In this document: piece by piece, positions 16,589-24,439 of the stretch
Numbering within the stretch: position 1 is the first letter of the stretch
How the letters are laid out: each line of letters opens with the position of its first letter
Assembly: GCA_937928595.1 (NCBI GenBank)
Contig: CALGJV010000022.1
Location: 1-64,000 of the forward strand
Source: an uncultured Phycisphaerae bacterium
GTDB lineage: Bacteria > Planctomycetota > Phycisphaerae > UBA1845 > Fen-1342
DNA length: 64,000 nucleotides
Reading direction: 5' to 3'
The notes under the pieces: model-generated
Database searches by the model: none
Told to the model about the DNA's origin: nothing
The model's input: only the letters and a program-made list of their open reading frames with translations
Translations under genes and position numbers: made by a program

Positions 16589-17440
16589 ATGAGGCGGTCG
16601 ATCGTGACGAGCGTCGCCGTACTGGGCTTGGCGACTACGGCTTGGGCCCAGACGGCCGCCACGTTGACAGCGGCGCCGGAGAACAGCGGCGGGACTCCTG
16701 GGAGCTGGGTGCAGGCCGCGATCGCCCGTCACAAGGCCCTCATCGCATTACGTGTGAACGCGCCGCGCGGCGGCGAAGCCGCGGGCGACCGTTCCAGCCT
16801 TCCCGCGAGCAGCACGACCGGCACCTCCCCAATGCTGAACGGGGGCTCGACGACACTGGACAACCTGCTGAGCCTCGTCGGCGGCTCCGGCTCGTCGCTG
16901 AGCGCGCTCGCGGGGCTGCTCGGGGCGAGTGCAACCTCGACCGGTCCCAACGTGACCGCCCCCGGCACGGCGACCGACCCCCGGCTCGCCGCACTCCTCG
17001 CCCTGCGCGATGCGAACAAGAGCGCGAGCACGGAGAAGATGAGCACGGCTTCGCAGCAGTCCAGCTCGACAGCCACAAGTTCCAGCAGCAGCACAACCCG
17101 CGTGGGTGGCGCCGCCGTCAATCGTCTGCCCAAGGCCGAGCAGCGGTTGCAGTCGTCAAGCACCAATGCGACCGCTGAGACGCCCTTTGCCGCCCGGTGG
17201 GCGAGCGCGATGCTGTCGACCTTCTTCACGGCGGTCACGGCCGGCTTCCAGTCCACCGGTTTCATCACGTTCCTGAAGGACGGGCTTCGCCCGCTGATGT
17301 ACCCGACGGACGCGTCCGGCAACGGCAGCGATTCGGGCAACAACAACTCCGGCGGCAGCGGTTCCGGCGGCTCCGGCAGCGGAATCGAAGACATCTCGCC
17401 CGGTGACAATGGATCAGGTGGCGGCGGATCAACGCTCTGA
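16589..17440 (+). CDS. Secreted Ser/Thr/Gly-rich protein, unknown function
   Basis: 283 residues from ATG 16589 (AAAGGA six bases upstream). A clear Sec signal peptide (MRRSIVTSVAVLGLATTAWAQ) is followed by low-complexity sequence: a Ser-rich tract at about 180-195 (QQSSSTATSSSSSTTRVGG) and a C-terminal Gly/Ser/Asn tract. One more ordered part (PFAARWASAMLSTFFTAVTAGFQSTGFITFLKDG) may be an amphipathic or membrane-interacting helix. No family recognised; probably extracellular or periplasmic. Confidence 0.65.
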   Translation: MRRSIVTSVAVLGLATTAWAQTAATLTAAPENSGGTPGSWVQAAIARHKALIALRVNAPRGGEAAGDRSSLPASSTTGTSPMLNGGSTTLDNLLSLVGGSGSSLSALAGLLGASATSTGPNVTAPGTATDPRLAALLALRDANKSASTEKMSTASQQSSSTATSSSSSTTRVGGAAVNRLPKAEQRLQSSSTNATAETPFAARWASAMLSTFFTAVTAGFQSTGFITFLKDGLRPLMYPTDASGNGSDSGNNNSGGSGSGGSGSGIEDISPGDNGSGGGGSTL

Positions 17441-17585
17441 CGTTCACCGCTCGGCTCCGGATCTCGTATGCTTCTCGTGCTCGGCCCGCGTCGGCCGGAC
17501 GGTCCGCGCCCCGACGTTGCGTTCATTTCGCCGTTCGCGTAGCGTTCCAACGTCTCCGCGGGACACGAGAGAGGCAGGTGAGGTC

Positions 17586-18617
17586 ATGGTACCCCTGAGC
17601 CCGCACAGTCGCCTCCGCCGCGTTGCCACGGTCGCCCTCGTGCTGAACCTCGTCGCTGCCGCGGCCGGGATCGCCTGGGGGGTGTACGAGTGCCTCTTCC
17701 TCGGCGAGCGCGCGCTGGGCGTCGTTCTCATCGGCGGCAGCATCGGGGCCGCCCTGTTCGGGTTGCTGCTGTACTGCCAGGTCGTGCTGGTGCACAAGTT
17801 CGTGAGCTACGCCTATCGTGCGTACCAGTCGCTGCTGGAGTCCGCCGAGCTGCTCCGGCGGCAGGAAGAGCACACCCGCACGATCGCGGAGAACAGCAAT
17901 CTCTCCGACTGGGCCAAGCGGGTCGCGTACCGCGAACGTGACTACGAGTTTCTCCGTGACACGATCAACGCGGCCATCGTGCGGCAGGACTGGGAGTCCG
18001 CAGAGCACCTGATCGGCAGCCTCGAAAAGGAGTTTGGCTACCTGGACGAAGCGGGGCACCTGCGCGAGCGGCTCCAGACCGCGCGGCGGGCGACGAACGA
18101 CGAGCGTGTCGCGGCGGCGCTCGCCCGGTTTGAGGCCCTGTGCGCCGACCACAAGTGGGCCCAGGCCCACGCCGAATGCGAGCGCTTGTCCCAGCTCTTC
18201 GCCGGGGATGCGCGCATCGCCGGGCTGCCGCAGGAGCTGGAGCGCCGCCGGCAGGACGTCAAGCGGCAACTGCTCAAGGAGTACGACGCCGCCGTGCGCA
18301 GCCAGGACGTCGACCGCGCCCACCGCCTGCTGTTCGAGCTCGATCAGTACCTCGTTCCGCAGGAGGCCGAGGCGCTCAAGCCGTCCGCGCGCAGCGTCTT
18401 CCGCGCCCGTCTCGAACAACTCAAGACGCAGTTCGGCATCGCGGTGTCGTACAAGCAGTTCTACAATGCCATCGGCGTGGGCGAGCAGCTCATCCGCGAG
18501 TTCCCCAACAGCGGCTACGCCCACGAGATCACGAAGCTGTTGCCCGTGCTCCGCGACCGGGCGCGGCAGCTCGGGAGTCCGCATGCCGTCAGCACCACGC
18601 ACGCCGTCAGTCCGTGA
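17586..18617 (+). CDS. Membrane protein with coiled-coil/TPR-like cytoplasmic domain
   Basis: 343 residues from ATG 17586 (GCAGGTGAGG upstream). Two transmembrane helices lie at about 15-35 (VALVLNLVAAAAGIAWGV) and 45-68 (ALGVVLIGGSIGAALFGLLLY). The remaining 270 residues are soluble and alpha-helical, with repeats such as DWESAEHLIGSLEKEFGYL, KWAQAHAECERLSQLF, DVDRAHRLLFELDQYL and YNAIGVGEQLIREFPN that look like degenerate TPR units. Likely a scaffold at the inner membrane. The last 35 bases overlap galK. Confidence 0.65.
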   Translation: MVPLSPHSRLRRVATVALVLNLVAAAAGIAWGVYECLFLGERALGVVLIGGSIGAALFGLLLYCQVVLVHKFVSYAYRAYQSLLESAELLRRQEEHTRTIAENSNLSDWAKRVAYRERDYEFLRDTINAAIVRQDWESAEHLIGSLEKEFGYLDEAGHLRERLQTARRATNDERVAAALARFEALCADHKWAQAHAECERLSQLFAGDARIAGLPQELERRRQDVKRQLLKEYDAAVRSQDVDRAHRLLFELDQYLVPQEAEALKPSARSVFRARLEQLKTQFGIAVSYKQFYNAIGVGEQLIREFPNSGYAHEITKLLPVLRDRARQLGSPHAVSTTHAVSP

Positions 18618-19758
18618 GCAATTCGAACGGCTCTTGGGCCGCGCCTGCGCCATCGTTGCACGCGCCCCGGGGCGCGTGAATCTGATCGGCGAACACACGG
18701 ATTACAACGACGGCTTCGTCTTCCCGATGGCCCTCGAACATTGCACGTGGGTCGCCGCTGCGCCGCGCTCGGACGGACAAGTCCGGGCCGTCGCCACCGA
18801 CCTGCCCGACGATCGCTCGTGGCCCGTGGCCGACTGGCCGCGGGAGCGCCTGCCGCACTGGACCGCGTACGTCGCCGGGGTCGCCGCCCTGCTGCGGGCT
18901 CGCGCGCCGCGCTTCGGCGGCGCGGACGTGCTGGTCACCAGCACCGTGCCGGTCGGCAGCGGGCTGTCCAGCTCCGCGGCGCTCGAAGTCTCCACCGCGG
19001 CCGCCCTCGCCGCCCTGGCGGACGTCACTCTGGCACCCACCGAGCTGGCCGACCTCGCCCGCCGCGCGGAGCACGAATACGCCGGCGTGCCCTGCGGCAT
19101 CATGGACCAGTACATCAGCGTGCTCGGACAGGCCGGCGCCGCGCTGCTGCTCGACTGCCGCTCGCGGACGTGGGAGCACGTCCCTCTGGCGCTGCCGGGC
19201 CACACGGTCGTCATCGTCAACTCCGGCGTCCGGCACAAGCTCGCGTCGGGCGAGTACGCCGCCCGCCAGCAGCAATGCCAGGCTGCCGTCGCTCACTTCC
19301 GCCGGCTCCGGCCCGAGGTACGGGCGCTGCGCGATGTGACGCCCGCGGAGGTGGCCGCCGAGGCTGCTCGACTCGACGCGACGGTGGCCGCCCGCGCGCG
19401 ACACGTCGTCACCGAGAACGAGCGGACGCAGGCCGCCGCCGCCGCGCTGCGCCGGGGCAACCTCACCGAGTTCGGCCGGCTGATGTGCGCCTCCCACGCC
19501 TCGCTTCGCGACGATTACCAGGTGTCCTGCCGCGAGCTCGACCTGCTCGTGGAGATCATCGGCGCGGTGTCCGGCGTCCGCGGTGTGCGGATGACCGGCG
19601 GCGGCTTCGGCGGCTGCGTGGTCGCGCTCGCGGAGACCGACTCCGTATCGCACATCGAAGCGGCTCTTCGGGAGCGCTACGAAGCGGCCGGGAACGGACC
19701 CGCCGCGCTCATCCTCAGCCGCCCGGGCGCCGGCGCGGCGGTCGAGTATCGGGGATAG
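18583..19758 (+). CDS. galK: Galactokinase
   Basis: 391 residues, near the 382 of the E. coli enzyme. It phosphorylates galactose at C1 in the Leloir pathway. The galactokinase signature GRVNLIGEHTDYNDG is at 30-44, the GHMP ATP-binding motif PVGSGLSSSAA at 123-133, and motif 3 MTGGGFGG at 337-344. The ATG at 18583 lies inside the end of the previous gene with GGGAG five bases upstream. galT and galE are not neighbours, although an epimerase lies at 52990. The next gene, trpD, starts two bases after its stop, which places sugar and tryptophan genes in one transcript. Confidence 0.93.
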   Translation: MPSAPRTPSVREQFERLLGRACAIVARAPGRVNLIGEHTDYNDGFVFPMALEHCTWVAAAPRSDGQVRAVATDLPDDRSWPVADWPRERLPHWTAYVAGVAALLRARAPRFGGADVLVTSTVPVGSGLSSSAALEVSTAAALAALADVTLAPTELADLARRAEHEYAGVPCGIMDQYISVLGQAGAALLLDCRSRTWEHVPLALPGHTVVIVNSGVRHKLASGEYAARQQQCQAAVAHFRRLRPEVRALRDVTPAEVAAEAARLDATVAARARHVVTENERTQAAAAALRRGNLTEFGRLMCASHASLRDDYQVSCRELDLLVEIIGAVSGVRGVRMTGGGFGGCVVALAETDSVSHIEAALRERYEAAGNGPAALILSRPGAGAAVEYRG

Positions 19759-19760
19759 CC

Positions 19761-20783
19761 ATGCCCGCCCACCCCGCGCTCGCGCGCCTTGCGGCCCGGC
19801 AATCGCTGACCGAAACCGAGGCCGAGGCGCTGTTCGAAGACTTGATGGACGGCCGGCTCGACGCGCCCGTCATCGCGGCCGTGCTCGCCGCCCTCGCCAC
19901 GAAAGGGGAAACGGTCGCTGAGCTGGTGGGCGCCGCCCGCGCGATGCGGGCCCGCGTCACGCCCGTGCGCGTGCCACCCGATATTGACGCGATCGACACC
20001 TGCGGCACCGGCGGCGACGGTCAGCCGGTGTTCAACGTCTCCACGGCCGTCGCCATCGTCGCGGCTGCCGCCGGCGCGACGGTCGCGAAGCATGGCAACC
20101 GCAGCAACGCCCGTCCGAGCGGCTCGGCAGAGGTGCTCGCGGCGCTCGGTGTGAACATCGACGCCGACGTACCGACGCTCGAACGCTGCCTCGCGCAGTG
20201 CCGCGTCGCGTTTCTGTACGCGGTGCAGCTCCACCCGGCCATGAAGCACGCGGCCCCCGTGCGCCGGGCGCTGGGCATTCGGACCGTCTTCAACTCGGTT
20301 GGACCGTTGACGAACCCGGCCGGCGTCCGGCGGCAACTCCTCGGCGTCAGCCGGCCGGACGCCGTTGATACGCTGCTGGCCGCGCTCGTGCGTCTGGGCG
20401 CCACGCGGGCCCTCGTCGTTCACGGGCTCGAGGGGTTGTGCGACCTGAGCGTCACCGCCCCCACCTGCGTCGGTCGCTGGGACGGCCGGCAGATGACCAC
20501 CGAGGAAGTGGACTGCCGCGTCATCGGGGCCGCCCCCGCCCGGCTCGCGGACCTGTGCATCGGCTCGCCGGAGGAGAGCGCGGCTGTCATCCGCGCGGTC
20601 CTTGCCGGCCGCCCCGGCCCTCCCCGCGAGATGGTGGTCTTCAACGCAGCCGCGGCGCTCTGGGTGGCCGGGTGCGCAACCGGGTGGGAGGACGGAGCGG
20701 CGGCGGCGCGGCGCGCGATCGACAGCGGAGCGGCCGCGGCGGTGCTCGACCGTTGGATCGCCACGTCTCATAACCGGGTCTGA
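19761..20783 (+). CDS. trpD: Anthranilate phosphoribosyltransferase
   Basis: 340 residues. It joins anthranilate to PRPP, the second step of tryptophan synthesis. The PRPP-binding GTGGD is at 82-86, NVST at 92-95, KHGNR at 110-114 and the central SVGPLTNPAG segment is intact. One departure stands out: the loop after KHGNR, normally a SSKSGSAD-type sequence, reads NARPSGSAE at 116-124, so the usual lysine is replaced. ATG 19761 has GGGGA upstream and sits two bases after galK. No other trp gene is nearby. Confidence 0.92.
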   Translation: MPAHPALARLAARQSLTETEAEALFEDLMDGRLDAPVIAAVLAALATKGETVAELVGAARAMRARVTPVRVPPDIDAIDTCGTGGDGQPVFNVSTAVAIVAAAAGATVAKHGNRSNARPSGSAEVLAALGVNIDADVPTLERCLAQCRVAFLYAVQLHPAMKHAAPVRRALGIRTVFNSVGPLTNPAGVRRQLLGVSRPDAVDTLLAALVRLGATRALVVHGLEGLCDLSVTAPTCVGRWDGRQMTTEEVDCRVIGAAPARLADLCIGSPEESAAVIRAVLAGRPGPPREMVVFNAAAALWVAGCATGWEDGAAAARRAIDSGAAAAVLDRWIATSHNRV

Positions 20784-20816
20784 CCCCGGCCGGCCCGCGC
20801 GGGGCCGAGGTGCGGC

Positions 20817-20822
20817 TATGAT
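20817..20822 (+). promoter_or_regulatory. Candidate -10 box (TATGAT)
   Basis: TATGAT lies 17 bases before the ATG of the MFS-type gene, which has no Shine-Dalgarno. The leader would be only about ten bases. Confidence 0.35.
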
Positions 20823-20839
20823 GGCGCGCTGCGACCCCG

Positions 20840-22207
20840 ATGTGGCGCTGGCTGGACTATCTCCGTTTCGACGACCTGCCGTTCATGGCGCGCGGCAACT
20901 ACGCCGCCGAGCTGCGACACACCGCGCTTTTCGGCGTCGTCACGGGCACCGTGGAAGGCGGTTTCGTCGCGATCGTCGCCTCCAAGACGTTCCACGCCTC
21001 GACGGCCCTGACCTACGCCGTGTGGGCGATCCCCGCCGTCTGCAATGTGCTGAATCTCGCCTGGAGCGTCGTGCTGCGCGGGCGTCGCCGCGTGCCGGCG
21101 TACGCGCTCATGCTGACGTGTGCTCTCGCCGCGGCAGCCTCGATCACGCTGACGCCCGCCGGCGGAACGCACGGCGCCGTGCTTTTCGCGGCGCAACTGG
21201 CCGCCTGCCACCTTTTTCTTTCCCCGCTCATCACGCTGCGAACGACGATGTGGCAGAGCAACTACCCGCACACGCACCGCGCGCGGATTACCGGGCGGCT
21301 GACACGCGTTCGCGTGCTGGTCGCGCTGCTCGTCGGCATCGGGTTCAGCCGCCTGTTCGACTGGGAGCCCGCGACGTATCGGTTCGTCTTTCCGGCCGTG
21401 GCGCTGGTCGGCCTGCTCTCGCTCTGGCCGCTGCGCCGGCTCCGCGTGCGTGGCGAGCGGCGGGAACGGGCCGCGCAGCGGCCCCGCCGCGACGAGCAAG
21501 CGGCCCCGCTCGCCGCGCTGGGGCAGGGCCTGCGGGAGGCCGTGGGCATCCTGCGTAGCGACCGCGCCTACGCGCACTACCTGGGCGCGCAGTTCCTGCT
21601 CGGCTCCGCCAACTTCTTCACCGAGCCGCTGCTCATCAGCGTTGTGACGAAACGCTTCGAACTGGGCTACCTGTGGTCCACGGCTCTGATCACGGGCATT
21701 CCGACCGTCGTCATGCTCCTCGGGATCCGCTATTGGGCACCGCTCTTCGACCGCGTCGGGATTCTGCGTTTCCGCATCGTGAACAGCGCCATGTGGCTCT
21801 TTTCCTTCGTTGGCACCACCGCCGCGCTCGTTCTCAGCACCGTCCTGGGCCCCAGTGTCCTGCCTCTCGTGCTGGGGCTACTCGGCCTCGCGCGGGTGTT
21901 CACCGGGCTCGGCAGCGGCGGCGGCCTGCTCGCCTGGAACCTCGGACACCTTGAGTTCGCGCGCCCGTCGCAGACCGAACTCTACATGGGCATCCACGTC
22001 GCGCTCACCGGATTGCGGGCGCTCCTCATGCCCGCCTGCGCGCTGGTGGTCAGCAACGCCATCGGCACCGGTGCCTTCGCCGTCTCGATCATCCTGGCTT
22101 GCGCGGCTCATGCGTTGTTCCGCCGCATGAGCGATCGGCTGCGGGTCGCTGACGCCCCCGCACCGCCGCTGGCCAGCCCCGCCACGAACGCTGCCGCCCG
22201 GCGGTAA
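20840..22207 (+). CDS. MFS-type transporter
   Basis: 455 residues with about eleven to twelve hydrophobic helices split by a charged central loop (RRLRVRGERRERAAQRPRRD), the layout of the major facilitator superfamily. The N-terminal half has VVTGTVEGGFVAIVASKTF and the loop RITGRLTRVRV. The substrate is not evident. The first residues (MWRWLDYLRFDDLPFMARGNYAAELRHTALF) are amphipathic. No ribosome-binding site precedes ATG 20840, which with the close TATGAT suggests a very short leader. Confidence 0.72.
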   Translation: MWRWLDYLRFDDLPFMARGNYAAELRHTALFGVVTGTVEGGFVAIVASKTFHASTALTYAVWAIPAVCNVLNLAWSVVLRGRRRVPAYALMLTCALAAAASITLTPAGGTHGAVLFAAQLAACHLFLSPLITLRTTMWQSNYPHTHRARITGRLTRVRVLVALLVGIGFSRLFDWEPATYRFVFPAVALVGLLSLWPLRRLRVRGERRERAAQRPRRDEQAAPLAALGQGLREAVGILRSDRAYAHYLGAQFLLGSANFFTEPLLISVVTKRFELGYLWSTALITGIPTVVMLLGIRYWAPLFDRVGILRFRIVNSAMWLFSFVGTTAALVLSTVLGPSVLPLVLGLLGLARVFTGLGSGGGLLAWNLGHLEFARPSQTELYMGIHVALTGLRALLMPACALVVSNAIGTGAFAVSIILACAAHALFRRMSDRLRVADAPAPPLASPATNAAARR

Positions 22208-22514
22208 CTGCCGGCCGCCTTGGCACAGTTGGAGATAACCCATTTTGCGGGCACCAGTTGCGGCTCGCCCGTTCCGGGGCTTCTTAGCGTCGAATTAGCG
22301 CGCCGCACTTGTGCCGCGTGCGCACCGCCCCTACCCTATCCCCGTTCGTGGAGGAGGAGCGGCGAACCCGTTCCCTGAGATCTGTACCGCGTCTGCCAGA
22401 GTCCTTGTGCAGCACGACTGGCCGCGCTGTTTGTCCACCGCTCACGGCCGGTTTGCCGTAGCGGCGTGTTTGTTGGCGATCCATTGTGGGAGCACGGAGA
22501 AGAAGGAGAGTTTC
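22208..22514. other. 307-base gap, no gene seen
   Basis: The gap between the transporter and the PEP-CTERM gene holds no convincing ORF on either strand. It ends with AGAAGGAGAG, the ribosome-binding site of the next gene. A TTTGTCCACCG near 22430 resembles a DnaA box loosely, but nothing supports function. Confidence 0.5.
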
Positions 22515-23180
22515 ATGCGCAAGACCATCGTTCTGATCGTGGCGGCCGCTCTGTGCGCGGCGCCGGCGCTGGCGGACACGCTGGCGCATTGGACGTTCGA
22601 GACGAGCGTGCCCGTGAATGCAGGGCCGCATGCGGCCGAACTGGGCCTCAACGCCGCCGCGTCGTTCGCGAGCGGGTTCCACGCCAGCGCGAGCACGCAG
22701 TACAGCAACCCGGTCGGCAACGGCTCCCACGAATCGTTCAGCTCGAACGTCTGGGCGGCCGGCGACTATTACCAGTTCACGACCAGCACACTCGGCTACG
22801 AGAGCATTACGTTCGGGTGGGACCAGGCGCGCAGCAGCACCGGCCCGGACATCTTTGATCTCGAGTACAGCCTCGACGGCACGACGTTCACGACGCTCGT
22901 GGATAACTACGTCGTTCTTCAGAGCGGCGGCACCGGCGCTCCCGGCACGTGGAGCGCGACGACGTATCTCCCGATCTATACGTTCGCTCCGGTTGCAGTC
23001 CCCGCGGCCGCGGCGAACCAGCCGATCGTGTACTTCCGCCTGACGTCGCAGGTCACGGCGTCCAACACCGCCGGCACGAACCGCGTGGACGACGTCATCA
23101 TCGGCGGCACCCTGATTCCCGAGCCGGCCACGATGACGCTGCTGGCGCTGGGCGCCCTTGGCCTGATTCGTCGCCGCTAG
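22515..23180 (+). CDS. PEP-CTERM sorting-domain protein
   Basis: 221 residues from ATG 22515 (AAGGAG six bases upstream). Signal peptide MRKTIVLIVAAALCAAPALA is followed by a beta-rich body (TLAHWTFETSVPVNAG, EYSLDGTTFTTLVDN) and the C-terminal tripartite sorting signal IPEPATMTLLALGALGLIRRR, that is PEP, a membrane helix and an arginine cluster. Proteins of this kind are processed by an exosortase, which must then be encoded elsewhere, and are tied to exopolysaccharide production. The body looks like a lectin-type jelly roll, but I cannot name a ligand. Confidence 0.85.
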   Translation: MRKTIVLIVAAALCAAPALADTLAHWTFETSVPVNAGPHAAELGLNAAASFASGFHASASTQYSNPVGNGSHESFSSNVWAAGDYYQFTTSTLGYESITFGWDQARSSTGPDIFDLEYSLDGTTFTTLVDNYVVLQSGGTGAPGTWSATTYLPIYTFAPVAVPAAAANQPIVYFRLTSQVTASNTAGTNRVDDVIIGGTLIPEPATMTLLALGALGLIRRR

Positions 23181-23227
23181 GAATGTCGGATCGGTTCCCG
23201 CTTCGGCGGTGAGCCAACTCGAACGCT

Positions 23228-23260
23228 CGCGGGCGGATGCTCTTCCGGCATCCGCCCGCG
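23228..23260. terminator. Bidirectional terminator, 13-bp perfect stem
   Basis: CGCGGGCGGATGC (23228-23240) and its exact complement (23248-23260) flank a seven-base loop. It lies between the converging PEP-CTERM and aroC genes and is followed by TGCTCTTT on the plus strand. Confidence 0.7.
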
Positions 23261-23266
23261 TGCTCT

Positions 23267-24439
23267 TTACGCCCCGCCGCTTGCCTCGCCGAGCTGTCGC
23301 ACCGCCGCACAGTAGTGCTCGTACGCTGCCCGCACCTCGCGCAGAGTGTCGCCGCCGAACTTCTCGCACCACGCCCGCGCCACCTCGAACGCCACGACAT
23401 TCTCCGCCACCACCGACGCCGCCGGCACGGCGCAGACATCCGAGCGCTCGTAGTCGCTGCGCTCCGGCGCCCGCGTCAGAAGGTTCACGCTGTCCATCCC
23501 CTGCATCAGCGTCGCGATCGGCTTCATCGCCCCGCGCACGATCAGCGGCTGGCCGTTCGTCATGCCGCCTTCCAGCCCTCCGGCCCGGTTCGTATGCCGG
23601 ACGAAACCGAAGCTCGGCCGGTCGCGCTGCGCCGGGTCGTAAGCCAGCGCGTCGTGCACAGCGCTGCCCGGTCGCCGCGCCGCCTCGAAGCCGAGCCCGA
23701 TCTCGACCCCCTTGAATGCCTGCACGGAGCCGAGCGCCTGCATCAGCCGCCCGTCCAGCTTGTCCTGCCACCGGAAGCACGAGCCGAGCCCCGGCGGCAA
23801 CCCGAACACGCGCACTTCCACGATCCCGCCGACCGTGTCCTTCGCGACCTTGGCCGCCCGGATCGCCGCGATCATCTCCTCCGCGGCCCGGGCGTCCGGC
23901 GTGTACGCGTCGTTGCCGTCCCGCGCCGCCACCAGTTCGTCCGGGCCGACGTCCTCCGACACCTCGGCCCGCACGCCCCCGATCTCCACGACAAAGCCGA
24001 CGCAGCGCACCCCAAACTCGCGCAGCAGGGCCTGCCCCAGGGCCCCGGCCGCCACGCGGGCCGCCGTCTCGCGCGCCGACGCGCGCTCCAGCGTCTCCCG
24101 ACAGTCCGTCGTCAACCACTTCAGCGCGCCGGCGAAATCCGCGTGCCCCGGCCGCGGACGGTGAATCGGCGGCGCCTCGTCCAACCGGAAGTCGCGGTTC
24201 ACGATCTGGAGCGTGAGCGGCGAGCCGATCGCCCGTCCGCGCCGGACCCCCGTGAGCGCGACCGCCTCGTCTTTCTCGATCTTCATCCGCCCACCGCGCC
24301 CGTAGCCGCCCTGCCGCCGCCGCAGCTCGGCGTTCACGCGCGCCAAGTCCACCGGCAGCCCCGCCGGCAACCCCTCGACGAGCACGATCAACGAATGGCC
24401 GTGCGATTCGCCCGCGGTGCGATAATCGAGCCTGCTCAT
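23267..24439 (-). CDS. aroC: Chorismate synthase
   Basis: 390 residues. It converts 5-enolpyruvylshikimate-3-phosphate to chorismate using reduced FMN, the last shikimate step. Signature stretches are AGESHGHSL at the N-terminus, RRRQGGYGRGGRM with the following EKDEAV, RPRPGHADFAGALKW, SARETAARVAAGA and the late FVRHTNRAGGLEGGMTNG, with GAMKPIATLM. The ATG at 24439 overlaps the stop of the upstream permease gene as ATGA, so translation is coupled. The frame remains open beyond the start but is then a shadow of the permease. Confidence 0.95.
   Translation of the reverse strand: MSRLDYRTAGESHGHSLIVLVEGLPAGLPVDLARVNAELRRRQGGYGRGGRMKIEKDEAVALTGVRRGRAIGSPLTLQIVNRDFRLDEAPPIHRPRPGHADFAGALKWLTTDCRETLERASARETAARVAAGALGQALLREFGVRCVGFVVEIGGVRAEVSEDVGPDELVAARDGNDAYTPDARAAEEMIAAIRAAKVAKDTVGGIVEVRVFGLPPGLGSCFRWQDKLDGRLMQALGSVQAFKGVEIGLGFEAARRPGSAVHDALAYDPAQRDRPSFGFVRHTNRAGGLEGGMTNGQPLIVRGAMKPIATLMQGMDSVNLLTRAPERSDYERSDVCAVPAASVVAENVVAFEVARAWCEKFGGDTLREVRAAYEHYCAAVRQLGEASGGA

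Noticed and set aside
22425-22440. TTTGTCCACCG resembling a DnaA box
   Set aside because: Single occurrence with mismatches, 11 kb from dnaA, no clustering.
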